Counted from the first letter of the stretch, positions 1 through 7,068 are shown. The stretch: DNA of 12,652 nt from Candidatus Iainarchaeum sp. (GCA_017610245.1 JAFCCK010000012.1:1-12652), one strand, 5' to 3'. Made by a program: numbers and translations. Notes: generated by a model from the letters alone, not told the origin.

Positions 1-287
1 TTTTGGTAGGGCATACCCATGAGCCCTATGTTTTCACAAAGCAGAACGAGAAATACTTAAAGGACAATTCAAGAATTTCTTTCAAGGGGAAGAGGATGGT
101 TGTAAGTTTGCCCGCTGTTGGCCAGCCCAGGGACCACAACCCAAAAGCTGGCTTTGCATTGTTGGATTTTAATAAAGAAGAACTGCTAATAAAAAGGGTT
201 AAATACGACATTGAGAAAGCTGCTATAAAAATAAGAGAGGCTTCTCTCCCAGCAATAGAAGCAGAAAGGCTTTTGGAAGGAATTTGA
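1..287 (+). CDS. Calcineurin-like metallophosphoesterase, C-terminal part (cut by window start)
   Basis: The reading frame is open from the window edge (first complete codon at base 3), so the true start lies outside. The fragment begins with VGHTHEP, the last metal-binding GHTH motif of calcineurin-like phosphoesterases. It continues with LPAVGQPRDHNPKAGFALLD and a tail with RVKYDIEKAA and LPAIEAERLLEGI, typical of the YfcE/MJ0936-like single-domain metallophosphoesterase family. These are soluble phosphodiesterases or phosphatases that use two metal ions; the substrate cannot be told from this end. The gene converges on the 298-942 gene with a 10-nt gap covered by a hairpin. Family assignment is fairly sure, exact function is not. 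Confidence 0.82.
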   Translation, partial: LVGHTHEPYVFTKQNEKYLKDNSRISFKGKRMVVSLPAVGQPRDHNPKAGFALLDFNKEELLIKRVKYDIEKAAIKIREASLPAIEAERLLEGI

Positions 288-316
288 AGCAAGCAGGCTA
301 TTCCTTTGCTTGCTTC
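286..316. terminator. Inverted repeat between two convergent genes, possible bidirectional terminator
   Basis: GAAGCAAGCA (286-295) is the exact reverse complement of TGCTTGCTTC (307-316), a 10-bp stem with an 11-nt loop. It spans the stop codons of both convergent genes (TGA 285-287 on +, TAG 298-300 on -). The + side is followed by a pyrimidine-rich stretch. The right arm codes for the Lys/Gln/Ala end of the minus-strand protein, so part of the symmetry could be chance. A terminator role is inferred. Confidence 0.4.
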
Positions 317-942
317 TTTCTCGCCTGCCTTCTCAAATAGCGCTTGGTCTTTTCCCTCGCAGATTCCTCATGTTGCCGCGCCATCTCCCTTGTAATGTCC
401 CATGATTTTCCAATGCTCTCAAAGGATTCCGGCGGCACTGTTGCCCTTCTGCGCAGGACATCCTTCTCTACCTGCGAAAGCCCGGCATGACGAAATACAG
501 CAGCACGTTCTGCATTACTCTTAAATTTTATGGGCTTGGCCCTTGGTTTTCTTCCAACAAATTTTTTACCCAGCCCTCTTCTCTCTTCCTTAGATAGGAT
601 TTTTTCTCTTGATGCAACCGTTTGGACATAGCTAATTGGGACGCTACACTTGTGCGCAATTGCTCGTATCGACATATTGCGCTTTGCTTTTGTTTCCCTC
701 AGCAAGCTGGCAACTTCTTCAAATTTAGGGTGTTTTAAATAGCTTCTGCTTCTAATTTCTTTCCATATTCTCTTTGTTTCCTCAGGGGTGCGCAGCCCCT
801 CCTTTTTGATTAATCCAGTAACTGTTGGCACAGACCTTTCCATGCGCCCAGCAATCGCACTCCCAGTTGTGTGCTTTGCAATGCGCGCAGCCCTCCTGAT
901 AAATCTCTTCTCCCTTTCTGTAATCTTGGGTCTTCTTCCCAT
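298..942 (-). CDS. Basic multi-helix-turn-helix protein with a sigma-70 region 4-like C-terminal domain
   Basis: A 214-residue, very Arg/Lys-rich protein, probably DNA-binding. Residues about 17-48 look like a first HTH (AIAGRMERSVPTVTGLIKKE). Residues about 75-112 look like a second (MSIRAIAHKCSVPISYVQTV). Residues 155-203 closely follow the bacterial sigma-70 region 4 pattern: LSQVEKDVLRRR, then ESFESIGKSWDITREMARQ, then a basic helix ending YLRR. No sigma region 2 or 3 is visible, and archaea normally initiate with TBP/TFB rather than sigma. The likely role is a transcription regulator or a transferred DNA-binding protein; target unknown. The ATG at 942 follows a TATA-like box centred about 26 nt upstream, suggesting a leaderless mRNA. 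The start region shares 19 bp with the gene at 6805. Confidence 0.72.
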   Translation of the reverse strand: MGRRPKITEREKRFIRRAARIAKHTTGSAIAGRMERSVPTVTGLIKKEGLRTPEETKRIWKEIRSRSYLKHPKFEEVASLLRETKAKRNMSIRAIAHKCSVPISYVQTVASREKILSKEERRGLGKKFVGRKPRAKPIKFKSNAERAAVFRHAGLSQVEKDVLRRRATVPPESFESIGKSWDITREMARQHEESAREKTKRYLRRQARKKQAKE

Positions 943-963
943 GCTAAAAATAGTGCATTAACT

Positions 964-972
964 TAATTATAA
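964..972 (-). promoter_or_regulatory. TATA-like box for the multi-HTH gene
   Basis: On the minus strand this reads TTATAATTA, centred about 26 nt before the ATG at 942. That is the spacing expected if transcription starts at or next to the start codon. Confidence 0.5.
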
Positions 973-1000
973 GATTTTCTAATCGGCTGCTCTCTGCGTT

Positions 1001-1900
1001 TCAAACCAGATTCTTCAATCCAATGCTTTTGGCATATTGCACAGCAGTCTGGTATTCTTGAATTGTCAAGCCCCTGCTTATCCCGGGGAATTTGTGCGCA
1101 AGATGCATTGGTCTGTATTGCCCCAAAATATTCAGCCTTGCATCATTTCCCAGCTCTTCAAAAATCCACTTGATTATCGGCTTTGCATCGCACTCAATAT
1201 GGGAGGGCATTACCAATAGCCTTATCAGCAATTCAGCATCCCTCGCAGCAGCCAGAAAATTTCTTTGTGCAACCGCAGGATAGTTTGGAGCGGAACTCAG
1301 TTTTACAGCACACTCCTCATTAAAGTAGCGGAGGTCGAGCAAGTAAACATCAACAATCCCCTGCAATAACTCAGCAGTCTTTTCGCTATAGTAGGCATTG
1401 CTGTTCCACACAACAGGAATATTTGCATCACACAACTGCAGCGCACGCAAAATGTTGTAAATATAGGGCGTTGGGTCGCCTCCAACAAAGTTCACGTTCT
1501 TGCATCCTTCCCGATACTTTTCCTCAATCCATTCTGCAATTCTTTCCTCACCCCACTCAGTGCCCATCTCTGGCTGAATACTCTCAGGAGCGTTCTGGCA
1601 GTAAACGCACCTCATAGTGCAGCCCGCAAAAAACAAGGTAGCCGAAGGAACGAGCTCGGGCTCTTCCCCATAATGCGAATGGGCCCCAAATACCCTTGCC
1701 TTGCTGTCTGCCTTGCAAAATCCAAGCTCTCCCTTTAATCTGTTTACTCTGCATTTTCTTTCGCAGAGCTCACAGCTTTCCAGGATTCGCTTCGCTTCCC
1801 CGATTTTCTTTTCAAGCAGCCCGGATTCCTTTGCAATCAAATACCTGGCTTTCTCATGCCCAGCGAGAATTTTTCCATAGCGTTCCAAGCCCTTAACCAT
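1001..1900 (-). CDS. Radical SAM protein of the PflX type (COG1313)
   Basis: A 299-residue Fe-S enzyme. The CX3CX2C radical SAM motif CTMRCVYC lies at Cys94, Cys98 and Cys101 and should hold the 4Fe-4S cluster that cleaves S-adenosylmethionine. VGGDPTP (139-145) is the expected SAM-binding GGE-like segment. An N-terminal cysteine group (Cys43, Cys46, Cys50, then GFC at Cys62) and the blocks GIVDVYLLDLRYF, LLIRLLVMPSHIE and LGQYRPMH match the family related to pyruvate formate-lyase activating enzyme. The family's substrate is not established, so a PflA function should not be assumed. No partner glycyl-radical enzyme is visible nearby. It diverges from the Lhr helicase across about 100 nt. A minus-strand A/T-rich segment near 1923-1937 could be its promoter, but no box is clear. 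Confidence 0.87.
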   Translation of the reverse strand: MVKGLERYGKILAGHEKARYLIAKESGLLEKKIGEAKRILESCELCERKCRVNRLKGELGFCKADSKARVFGAHSHYGEEPELVPSATLFFAGCTMRCVYCQNAPESIQPEMGTEWGEERIAEWIEEKYREGCKNVNFVGGDPTPYIYNILRALQLCDANIPVVWNSNAYYSEKTAELLQGIVDVYLLDLRYFNEECAVKLSSAPNYPAVAQRNFLAAARDAELLIRLLVMPSHIECDAKPIIKWIFEELGNDARLNILGQYRPMHLAHKFPGISRGLTIQEYQTAVQYAKSIGLKNLV

Positions 1901-2000
1901 ACTAAATCCTTGTAGCGCAATCTAAATCTTTTTATTGGTTGTCCTGCTTTACTTATTATGTTCGTTTACTAACACCCCTCTGTTATGTAGAAGTGAGAGT

Positions 2001-4595
2001 ATGGCTATCACATTTCAGAAGCAGAAATTTTCCGATACAGAGATATTCAAAGCGATGAATCCCTTGCTGGCTAGCTGGTTTAAAGAGCGCTTTGGCTCTT
2101 TCACTGAGCCGCAGCGCTATGCAATCCTCAACATCCACAACCAAGAAAACACTTTGATTACTGCCCCAACAGGAACGGGAAAAACCCTTTCTGCCTTTGC
2201 AGCAATTCTCAATGAGCTCATCTCCCTTTCGGAATACAACCAGCTTGAGAATAAGGTTTACTGCCTCTATATTTCCCCCCTGAGAGCGCTCAATAATGAC
2301 ATTCAGAGAAACTTAAATGAGCCTCTGAAAGAAATTACCGAGAAAGCAAAAAAGCAGGGCAAAGAAATAAATGTAAGGGTTGCAGTTAGAACGGGAGACA
2401 CTCCAACAAGCGAAAGGAGCAAGATGCTCCGCAATCCCCCCCACATTCTCATCACAACTCCAGAATCACTTGCAATTCTCCTGAATTCCCCGCGCTTTGT
2501 TGAGCACATAAAAGAAATCAAGTGGTGCATTGTGGATGAAATCCATGCCCTTGCCTCGAACAAGCGCGGGGTGCACCTCTCCCTTTCACTGGAGCGCTTG
2601 CAAAGGCACAACCCAAAAATCTGCAGGATTGGTCTTTCTGCCACTATTGCTCCTCTGCGTGAGGTTGCAAAATTCCTTGTTGGGATGAAATCTCCTACCG
2701 AACCAAGGGACTGCAGGATAGTGGATGTAAAATTCATGAAAAAGCTCGACCTCAAAGTGCTTTCCCCCTTACCGGATTTGATTAATATAACCCAGGAGCA
2801 GATTTCCAATAAGCTCTACTCTTTGCTTCATGACCTAATTCAAACACACAAAACCACACTTGTTTTCACAAACACACGCTCTGCCACTGAGAGGGTAGTG
2901 CACAACCTCAAGGATAAATTCCCTAAACACTACCATAGCGGAAATTTGGATGCCCACCACAGCTCTGTTGCTCGCGAAAAGCGCTTGAATGTAGAGCAGC
3001 GCCTCAAGGACGGAAAGCTGCGCTGCGTTGTCTCCTCCACCTCCTTGGAATTAGGAATTGATATTGGCTACATTGACCTTGTTGTTCTGCTTGGAAGCCC
3101 CAAAAGCGTTGCCAGGGCACTCCAAAGGCAGGGCAGGGCCGGTCATCACCTCCATGATACAGTAAAGGGTCGCATTATTGTCCTTGATAGGGATGACCTT
3201 GTTGAATGCTCTGTTCTGCTGAAGAATGCCTTGGAGCATAAGATTGACCGCATAACAATCCCAATGAATTCCTTGGATGTTCTTGCCCAGCAGATTTATG
3301 GAATCGCAATCGCATCCAGAATCCATGAAAGGGATTTGTTTGAGCTGATTCGAAAGAGCTACTGCTACCACTCTCTCCCTAAAGAAGATTTCAATGAAGT
3401 AATAAAGTACCTCGCCGGCCATTACTCCACCCTAGAAACAAGGTCAGTGTATGCGAAAATCTGGTTTGATGAGGAAACTGGCATGATTGGTAGGAGGGGC
3501 AAGCTCGCTCGCGTTCTCTACATGACAAACCTCGGGACAATCCCAGAGGAGGCGCGCATCAAGGTAAAGATTGGTACACAGAGAATTGGCACTTTGGATG
3601 AAGCATTTGTTGAAAGATTGCGCCCAGGAGATGTATTTGTCCTTGGGGGGCAGAGCTATTTGTTCAAATATAGCAGAGGAAACACTGTGCAGGTGCGGTC
3701 TGCTGCAAAAAGGCCGCCCACAGTTCCAAGCTGGTTTTCAGAAATGCTGCCCCTCTCCTTTGACCTCGCATTGGAAATCCAAAAATTCAGAAAATTGATG
3801 GAGGAAAAATTCAGGGCAAAAAAATCCAAGAAGGAAATCATTGAATTCATCCACAGCTATCTCTACCTCGACAAGAATGCAGCCCAGGCAATCTACTCTT
3901 ATTTCAAGGAACAATTCCTTTACAGCGAAATTCCGCATCTCAACAGACTCATAATTGAGCGTTTTTCCGATGAGCATGGAAAGCACGCTGTTTTCCACAC
4001 TCTCTACGGGAGAAGGACAAACGATGCCCTGAGCAGGGTATTTGCCTATCTTGTAGGCAGGCTAATCCACAAGGACGTTGAAATTGTGCTGAACGACAAC
4101 GGCTTTGTTCTTACAGCAGAGAAGCTTCCCCTTGACAGGGCCTTTACCCTCCTTGAGACAAACGATTTAAGGGAGATAGCAGAGCTCGCTCTTGAAAGAA
4201 CAGAAGTGTTGAACCGCAGATTCAGGCATTGCGCTACACGCGCTTTGATGATTTTGCGCAAATATAAGGGGAGAACAAAGTCTGTCGGGAGGCAGCAGAT
4301 GAATTCCCGCTTGCTGCTTTATGCTGTGAAAAGAATCTCAGAAAATTTCCCAATACTAAAAGAGGCGCGCCGAGAAATCCTTGAGGACCTAATGGACATT
4401 GATTCAGCTGAGAAGGTTGTTGATGCAATCAAAGAGGGCAAGATAAGGGTAAAAACCATTGAAAGCGATATTCCCAGTCCATTCTCCTTCAACCTCTACG
4501 CCCAAGGATACAGCGATATAATGAGGATGGAGGGCAAGCTCGCTTTCATCCAAAGAATGCATGAGAAGGTGATGGAAAGGATTGGAAAGGGGTAG
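2001..4595 (+). CDS. lhr: Lhr-family DEAD/DEAH-box ATP-dependent helicase
   Basis: An 864-residue superfamily 2 helicase with the complete core set: Q motif around FTEPQRYAI (Gln38), Walker A APTGTGKT (55-62), Ia SPLRAL (92-97), TTPESL (152-157), Walker B DEIH (179-182), SAT (213-215), motif IV around FTNTRSATERV (about 289-299), motif V SSTSLELGIDIG (345-356) and motif VI QRQGRAGHH (375-383). The region after motif VI has the length of the Lhr winged-helix and C-terminal core domains, so this is an Lhr-core protein without the long bacterial extension. Lhr proteins are 3'-5' DNA or RNA:DNA helicases linked to repair or recombination. The frame is open upstream to 1935 (TTG), but those residues do not fit the family. 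ATG 2001 has a GTGAG Shine-Dalgarno-like stretch just ahead. Its TAG stop abuts the vapC stop. Confidence 0.93.
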   Translation: MAITFQKQKFSDTEIFKAMNPLLASWFKERFGSFTEPQRYAILNIHNQENTLITAPTGTGKTLSAFAAILNELISLSEYNQLENKVYCLYISPLRALNNDIQRNLNEPLKEITEKAKKQGKEINVRVAVRTGDTPTSERSKMLRNPPHILITTPESLAILLNSPRFVEHIKEIKWCIVDEIHALASNKRGVHLSLSLERLQRHNPKICRIGLSATIAPLREVAKFLVGMKSPTEPRDCRIVDVKFMKKLDLKVLSPLPDLINITQEQISNKLYSLLHDLIQTHKTTLVFTNTRSATERVVHNLKDKFPKHYHSGNLDAHHSSVAREKRLNVEQRLKDGKLRCVVSSTSLELGIDIGYIDLVVLLGSPKSVARALQRQGRAGHHLHDTVKGRIIVLDRDDLVECSVLLKNALEHKIDRITIPMNSLDVLAQQIYGIAIASRIHERDLFELIRKSYCYHSLPKEDFNEVIKYLAGHYSTLETRSVYAKIWFDEETGMIGRRGKLARVLYMTNLGTIPEEARIKVKIGTQRIGTLDEAFVERLRPGDVFVLGGQSYLFKYSRGNTVQVRSAAKRPPTVPSWFSEMLPLSFDLALEIQKFRKLMEEKFRAKKSKKEIIEFIHSYLYLDKNAAQAIYSYFKEQFLYSEIPHLNRLIIERFSDEHGKHAVFHTLYGRRTNDALSRVFAYLVGRLIHKDVEIVLNDNGFVLTAEKLPLDRAFTLLETNDLREIAELALERTEVLNRRFRHCATRALMILRKYKGRTKSVGRQQMNSRLLLYAVKRISENFPILKEARREILEDLMDIDSAEKVVDAIKEGKIRVKTIESDIPSPFSFNLYAQGYSDIMRMEGKLAFIQRMHEKVMERIGKG

Positions 4596-4991
4596 TCACC
4601 ATTTTTCTACTTTTATTCCTGGGATTTTTTCAAAATGTTTCTTGTTTCTTGTGATTATTGTGTTCTCACAGTGTCTTAGAGCAATGCCAGCAGTAAGCTC
4701 GTCTTTGTCACCAATTCTTTGGCCTTTTTTCTCTAGTGTTGCAATTACTTCTCCTGTCTTTTCTGCTGCCGCTAAATCAAATTCAAGAAGTTCAAGCATT
4801 GAGAGGAACAATTTTGTTTTTTCAATACCATCAGTTCTATCAGCTTTTATCGCACCGAAATACAATTCTGTAGCAGAAATCGGCGTTATTGTTAATCTTT
4901 CGCCTGATTGTTTTAATTGTAATATTTTTCGTTCAGCCTCTGGGTTGCCCCTAAGAAAAGCTATGAGAAAATCACTATCAAGACAAACCAT
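4596..4991 (-). CDS. vapC: VapC-type PIN-domain toxin ribonuclease
   Basis: A 131-residue PIN-domain protein, the usual VapC size. Candidate metal-binding acids are Asp5/Asp7 in the opening CLDSDFLI, Glu42 in SATELYFGA and Asp97 in IGDKDELTAGIA. The ending TRNKKHFEKIPGIKVEKW is the typical VapC tail. VapC toxins cleave RNA (often tRNA or rRNA) when freed from the cognate antitoxin; the target here is unknown. The ATG at 4991 follows the vapB TAA with no gap, so the two are translated from one mRNA. At the other end the stop codon touches the helicase stop, so no room remains for a separate terminator. Confidence 0.9.
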   Translation of the reverse strand: MVCLDSDFLIAFLRGNPEAERKILQLKQSGERLTITPISATELYFGAIKADRTDGIEKTKLFLSMLELLEFDLAAAEKTGEVIATLEKKGQRIGDKDELTAGIALRHCENTIITRNKKHFEKIPGIKVEKW

Positions 4992-5216
4992 TTAAAGCTT
5001 CACTCTGCGAAGTTTGAAATTTTTTCTGCTCTTAGCTATTTTATCCATTGCTTTTGCAAATCCTTCATCCTTCTCAAACATGCCGGCGAACCTCATAATA
5101 TCCTTGCTCCTGTTGTTTTCGTACATTTCCTTAATCACCTTGCTGAACGATTTCCCGTTCTTCCGCCTTTTAAGGGTTTCGTAGACTTCGTCGCTTACCG
5201 AAATAAGTTTGCTCAT
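4992..5216 (-). CDS. vapB: VapB-type antitoxin of the archaeal UPF0330/DUF217-like class
   Basis: A 74-residue protein beginning MSKLISVSDEVYETLKRRKN, with SFSKVIKEMYENN after it. This is the DNA-binding, probably ribbon-helix-helix, N-terminus of the COG1753-type antitoxins paired with archaeal VapC. The C-terminal half (about 42-74, FAGMFEKDEGFAKAMDKIAK) is the likely toxin-neutralising segment. The frame stays open upstream to 5282, but the added residues (a run of Tyr/Ile/Val) are a translation of the AT-rich promoter. ATG 5216 therefore is the start, and a TATA-like box about 26 nt before it supports leaderless expression. The pair is probably autorepressed at the tandem repeat overlapping the promoter. 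Confidence 0.85.
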   Translation of the reverse strand: MSKLISVSDEVYETLKRRKNGKSFSKVIKEMYENNRSKDIMRFAGMFEKDEGFAKAMDKIAKSRKNFKLRRVKL

Positions 5217-5246
5217 ACATATATATACATATATATAAATATAAAA
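5216..5246 (-). promoter_or_regulatory. vapBC promoter with a 10-bp tandem repeat, candidate autorepression operator
   Basis: Two head-to-tail copies of TACATATATA (5216-5225 and 5226-5235) lie directly upstream of the vapB ATG. They are followed by TAAATATAAAA (5236-5246), which on the minus strand gives a TATA-like box centred about 26 nt from the start. A 10-bp period places both copies on one face of the helix, as expected for a cooperatively bound antitoxin dimer. The repeat is seen directly; the operator role is inferred. Confidence 0.5.
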
Positions 5247-5264
5247 GGCTTTCGCCCAAAGCCT
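5246..5264. repeat. Small GC-richer hairpin upstream of vapB
   Basis: AGGCTTT (5246-5252) and AAAGCCT (5258-5264) form a perfect 7-bp stem around CGCCC. The next bases, GCGAAAAGCC (5265-5274), can also pair with GGCTTTCGC (5247-5255) apart from one extra base, so two alternative stems compete. The element sits immediately upstream of the AT-rich vapB promoter. Role unknown. Confidence 0.35.
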
Positions 5265-5288
5265 GCGAAAAGCCGGGAGCATATAAGA

Positions 5289-5297
5289 TTTATAAAA
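5289..5297 (+). promoter_or_regulatory. TATA-like box ahead of the small ORF at 5320
   Basis: TTTATAAAA is centred about 27 nt upstream of ATG 5320 (and 23 nt from another ATG at 5316). This is the same geometry as the leaderless promoters elsewhere in the window. Confidence 0.4.
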
Positions 5298-5319
5298 ACA
5301 AGATACAAGGTACTAATGT

Positions 5320-5511
5320 ATGGGCTATAAATCAAATCTCAAAAAGCAGATTGAAGAAGTATTGCAAGAGGATAAAATCATCTTGCCCCCATCTTTCACC
5401 CTTTCCGCAACCTCTCCAGAACTCTCCTCATGGTTTGCATGTTCATTTCCAGTACTATCCAACGTTGCAAATCTGCTATACTCTCTTTCTCTACAAACCC
5501 GGAGCGCCTAA
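5320..5511 (+). CDS. Doubtful small ORF, possibly the 5' remnant of a truncated gene
   Basis: Sixty-three codons starting MGYKSNLKKQIEEVLQEDK. The first 25 or so residues look like ordinary protein (charged amphipathic helix) and have a well-placed TATA-like box. From about 5396 the frame runs antisense through the end of the 147-residue minus-strand gene, and its composition turns to Ser/Leu/Ala-rich text typical of shadow frames. The simplest reading is the beginning of a gene whose remainder was lost when the neighbouring gene moved in. A genuine micro-protein is possible. I do not recognise the family. Confidence 0.25.
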   Translation: MGYKSNLKKQIEEVLQEDKIILPPSFTLSATSPELSSWFACSFPVLSNVANLLYSLSLQTRSA

Positions 5512-5839
5512 CAGTTTCCATAATTAAGAGGTCTTTCACTGTTCTTGGCAGGTTTTTATTCGCCCTTATCAACTCACTTACCCTTGAAAGCTCCCTTACT
5601 ATTGCCTTCTCATCCTCTATGCCAAATGCCCTGTCCATCTTTCCCTCAAAATACTCGATAGTGCTCAGCACATTTCCAGCAGTAAGCTTTTTCTTCTTAA
5701 GAAAGACCCTGATTTCTTTATCCACCTGGCTTTCTTTAATCCTCGAGCCCAGATACTTCTTTAATATTCTCTGCTGAGGGCTTGACCCCCTTAATCTCCT
5801 GCCGACTCTTCTTGCCCTGTCTATCCATTTTTTTACCAT
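5396..5839 (-). CDS. Hypothetical basic helical protein
   Basis: A 147-residue protein with a strongly basic N-terminus (MVKKWIDRARRVGRRLRG) followed by a mainly helical body; no membrane segment or signal peptide is seen. Residues about 83-147 (VRELSRVSELIRANKNLPRTVKDLL and a C-terminal TMRRVLERLRKG) faintly recall the archaeal UPF0147 pattern of two helical units with a central N-x-P. The C-terminal TMRRVLERLR also resembles TMRFLEDLR in the protein at 11175-11642. Both resemblances are weak. ATG 5839 has a purine-rich GGAAGGGG about 6 nt upstream and a TATA-like GATTTAAATA at 5877-5886. It therefore has its own promoter, abutting the DUF63 stop. Function unknown. Confidence 0.65.
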   Translation of the reverse strand: MVKKWIDRARRVGRRLRGSSPQQRILKKYLGSRIKESQVDKEIRVFLKKKKLTAGNVLSTIEYFEGKMDRAFGIEDEKAIVRELSRVSELIRANKNLPRTVKDLLIMETVRRSGFVEKESIADLQRWIVLEMNMQTMRRVLERLRKG

Positions 5840-5887
5840 TGTTTGCCCCTTCCAGAAATATTAATGTAAAAAGGGCTATTTAAATCT

Positions 5888-6724
5888 TTAGAGACAAGTC
5901 CCTACGCCAAGTGTTAGCAAATCCCTTAAGCCAGTTGCAAATCCAAGTACTACAATAACCACTTTAATGAATCCCCTCAAATTCTCGCTCTTTATTTCCT
6001 TGTCCACATAATAAAGAATCAGCAGAATCAATGCCAGCTTCACAAGCACAAAGCTGAAGGGAAAGAGGTCAAGGAAAAATCCTGAGATGGGATGCTGCTC
6101 CCCACAGCGAAAAAACTGTATTGAAACAAAGGTTGCATTTCCATCCAGGAGCTGTGATGCTACCGCCAGCAAATTCAGCCTGTTTCTGAGCAGCCCCAGC
6201 TTTGTGAATTTGTTGAGCAGGAAAGTTGTAATTCCGGTTAGTACCGCTACTAGTGCAATCACTGCAAGCACGCCATTCCAGGCAATGAAATTAATTAATT
6301 CAAACCCAACAATTGGAACACTCAGTGCCAATCCCAGCAATGCAAATGTTTTATGGAAGGAAAATCCTATTCGCTGCGAGATCGCCATTGAAATGAAAAG
6401 GAAAGCAATCGTTACAATGAAAACAGAAACATAAATCCCAGGGGTAACAACCCAGTAGCCTGCCTCAAGCGGATTATAGCTGCTGGGCAACAGATACATA
6501 TCCTCAAGGACCCTCACAGCGCTCCCGAGCAGAATGTAGGGGAGCAGGGCAAGCATGAAACGCCAATCAAATTTTATCCCGCGCCTGTCTAGCATTGGGT
6601 AAATCACAAAGAATGCCAGCGCCAGCATTATTGCGCCGTACACAATGTATTCAATTGCACTATACTGGCCGCCTTCCGCTATTCTCTTACCAAAAAATTC
6701 GTAAAGCAGCTGTGCAATGTCCAT
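5888..6724 (-). CDS. DUF63 family integral membrane protein
   Basis: A 278-residue multi-pass membrane protein. It carries the conserved DUF63 blocks: a polar amphipathic N-terminus (AIEYIVYGAIM), GIKFDWRFMLALLPYILLGSAVRVLED, the YWVVTPGIYVSVF segment, SGFFLDLFPFSFVLVKLALI and the C-terminal VVIVVLGFATGLRDLLTLGVG. The repeated R-x-L-x-D / GLRDLL elements near membrane borders are characteristic. The family is largely archaeal and of unknown function. About seven hydrophobic segments can be read. ATG 6724 is 27 nt downstream of a TATA-like box, implying a leaderless mRNA. It diverges from the small basic gene at 6805 through an 80-nt shared promoter region. Confidence 0.88.
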   Translation of the reverse strand: MDIAQLLYEFFGKRIAEGGQYSAIEYIVYGAIMLALAFFVIYPMLDRRGIKFDWRFMLALLPYILLGSAVRVLEDMYLLPSSYNPLEAGYWVVTPGIYVSVFIVTIAFLFISMAISQRIGFSFHKTFALLGLALSVPIVGFELINFIAWNGVLAVIALVAVLTGITTFLLNKFTKLGLLRNRLNLLAVASQLLDGNATFVSIQFFRCGEQHPISGFFLDLFPFSFVLVKLALILLILYYVDKEIKSENLRGFIKVVIVVLGFATGLRDLLTLGVGTCL

Positions 6725-6746
6725 AGTATAGCAATAATGTTAACAT

Positions 6747-6756
6747 ATTTAATAAA
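6747..6756 (-). promoter_or_regulatory. TATA-like box for the DUF63 gene
   Basis: On the minus strand this reads TTTATTAAAT, centred 27 nt before the ATG at 6724. Confidence 0.5.
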
Positions 6757-6774
6757 TTGCGCCTCCCAAGCAGA

Positions 6775-6808
6775 TTTATTAATCTCTTTTGCACTATTTT
6801 TAGCATGG
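6775..6808 (+). promoter_or_regulatory. Leaderless promoter and start region of the small basic gene
   Basis: TTTATTAATC at 6775-6784 is centred about 26 nt before ATG 6805. Bases 6790-6808 (TGCACTATTTTTAGCATGG) are identical to the start region of the minus-strand multi-HTH gene (939-957, read on the minus strand). Confidence 0.55.
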
Positions 6809-7038
6809 TGCGCAAACCAAAGGCAAAGATACCCAAGAGAAGGATAAAGGAGCTGAGGAAAAGAGTTAAGGGCCTAAAGGCGCGCGGGATTGGTTCTCCT
6901 GCGAAAAGGCGCCTGCAAATTGCAAGGGAGAATGTTAGGAAGTATATTGAGAAAAATAGGATTAGTGGGGAACTGAAGAGCCTATATGCAGCTGCTGAAG
7001 TCGAATGCAGAAACTATAAGTTTGGAGCAAATAATTGA
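6805..7038 (+). CDS. Small basic protein related to the N-terminal domain of the adjacent HEAT-repeat protein
   Basis: A 77-residue protein, very Lys/Arg-rich at the N-terminus (MVRKPKAKIPKRRIKELRKR). The frame is open back to a TTG at 6757, but ATG 6805 fits the leaderless promoter and gives the expected basic start. Residues 34-62 align without gaps to residues 23-51 of the protein at 7105-7920. By eye 11 of 29 positions are identical, including V-x-x-Y-I-E-x-x-R-I-x-G-x-L. It therefore looks like a stand-alone copy, or truncated paralogue, of that domain. The basic tail suggests nucleic-acid or ribosome contact, which is inference. Function unknown. Confidence 0.65.
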   Translation: MVRKPKAKIPKRRIKELRKRVKGLKARGIGSPAKRRLQIARENVRKYIEKNRISGELKSLYAAAEVECRNYKFGANN

Positions 7039-7068
7039 GTATTTGAAGCTGTGATAGCTCCAGAGGGT

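Noticed and set aside
1935..2000. Upstream TTG start extending the Lhr helicase by 22 residues
   Set aside because: The added residues are hydrophobic and unlike the family N-terminus. ATG 2001 has a Shine-Dalgarno-like GTGAG and begins a normal Lhr sequence.
2303..2809. 168-residue minus-strand open frame inside the helicase gene
   Set aside because: Lies antisense to conserved helicase motifs and shows no family features.
5217..5282. N-terminal extension of the antitoxin with a run of Tyr/Ile/Val
   Set aside because: It is a translation of the AT-rich tandem repeat and promoter; the conserved antitoxin start is ATG 5216.
6757..6804. TTG start extending the small basic gene by 16 residues
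   Set aside because: It would begin upstream of the TATA-like box at 6775-6784, so it cannot lie in the transcript from that promoter.
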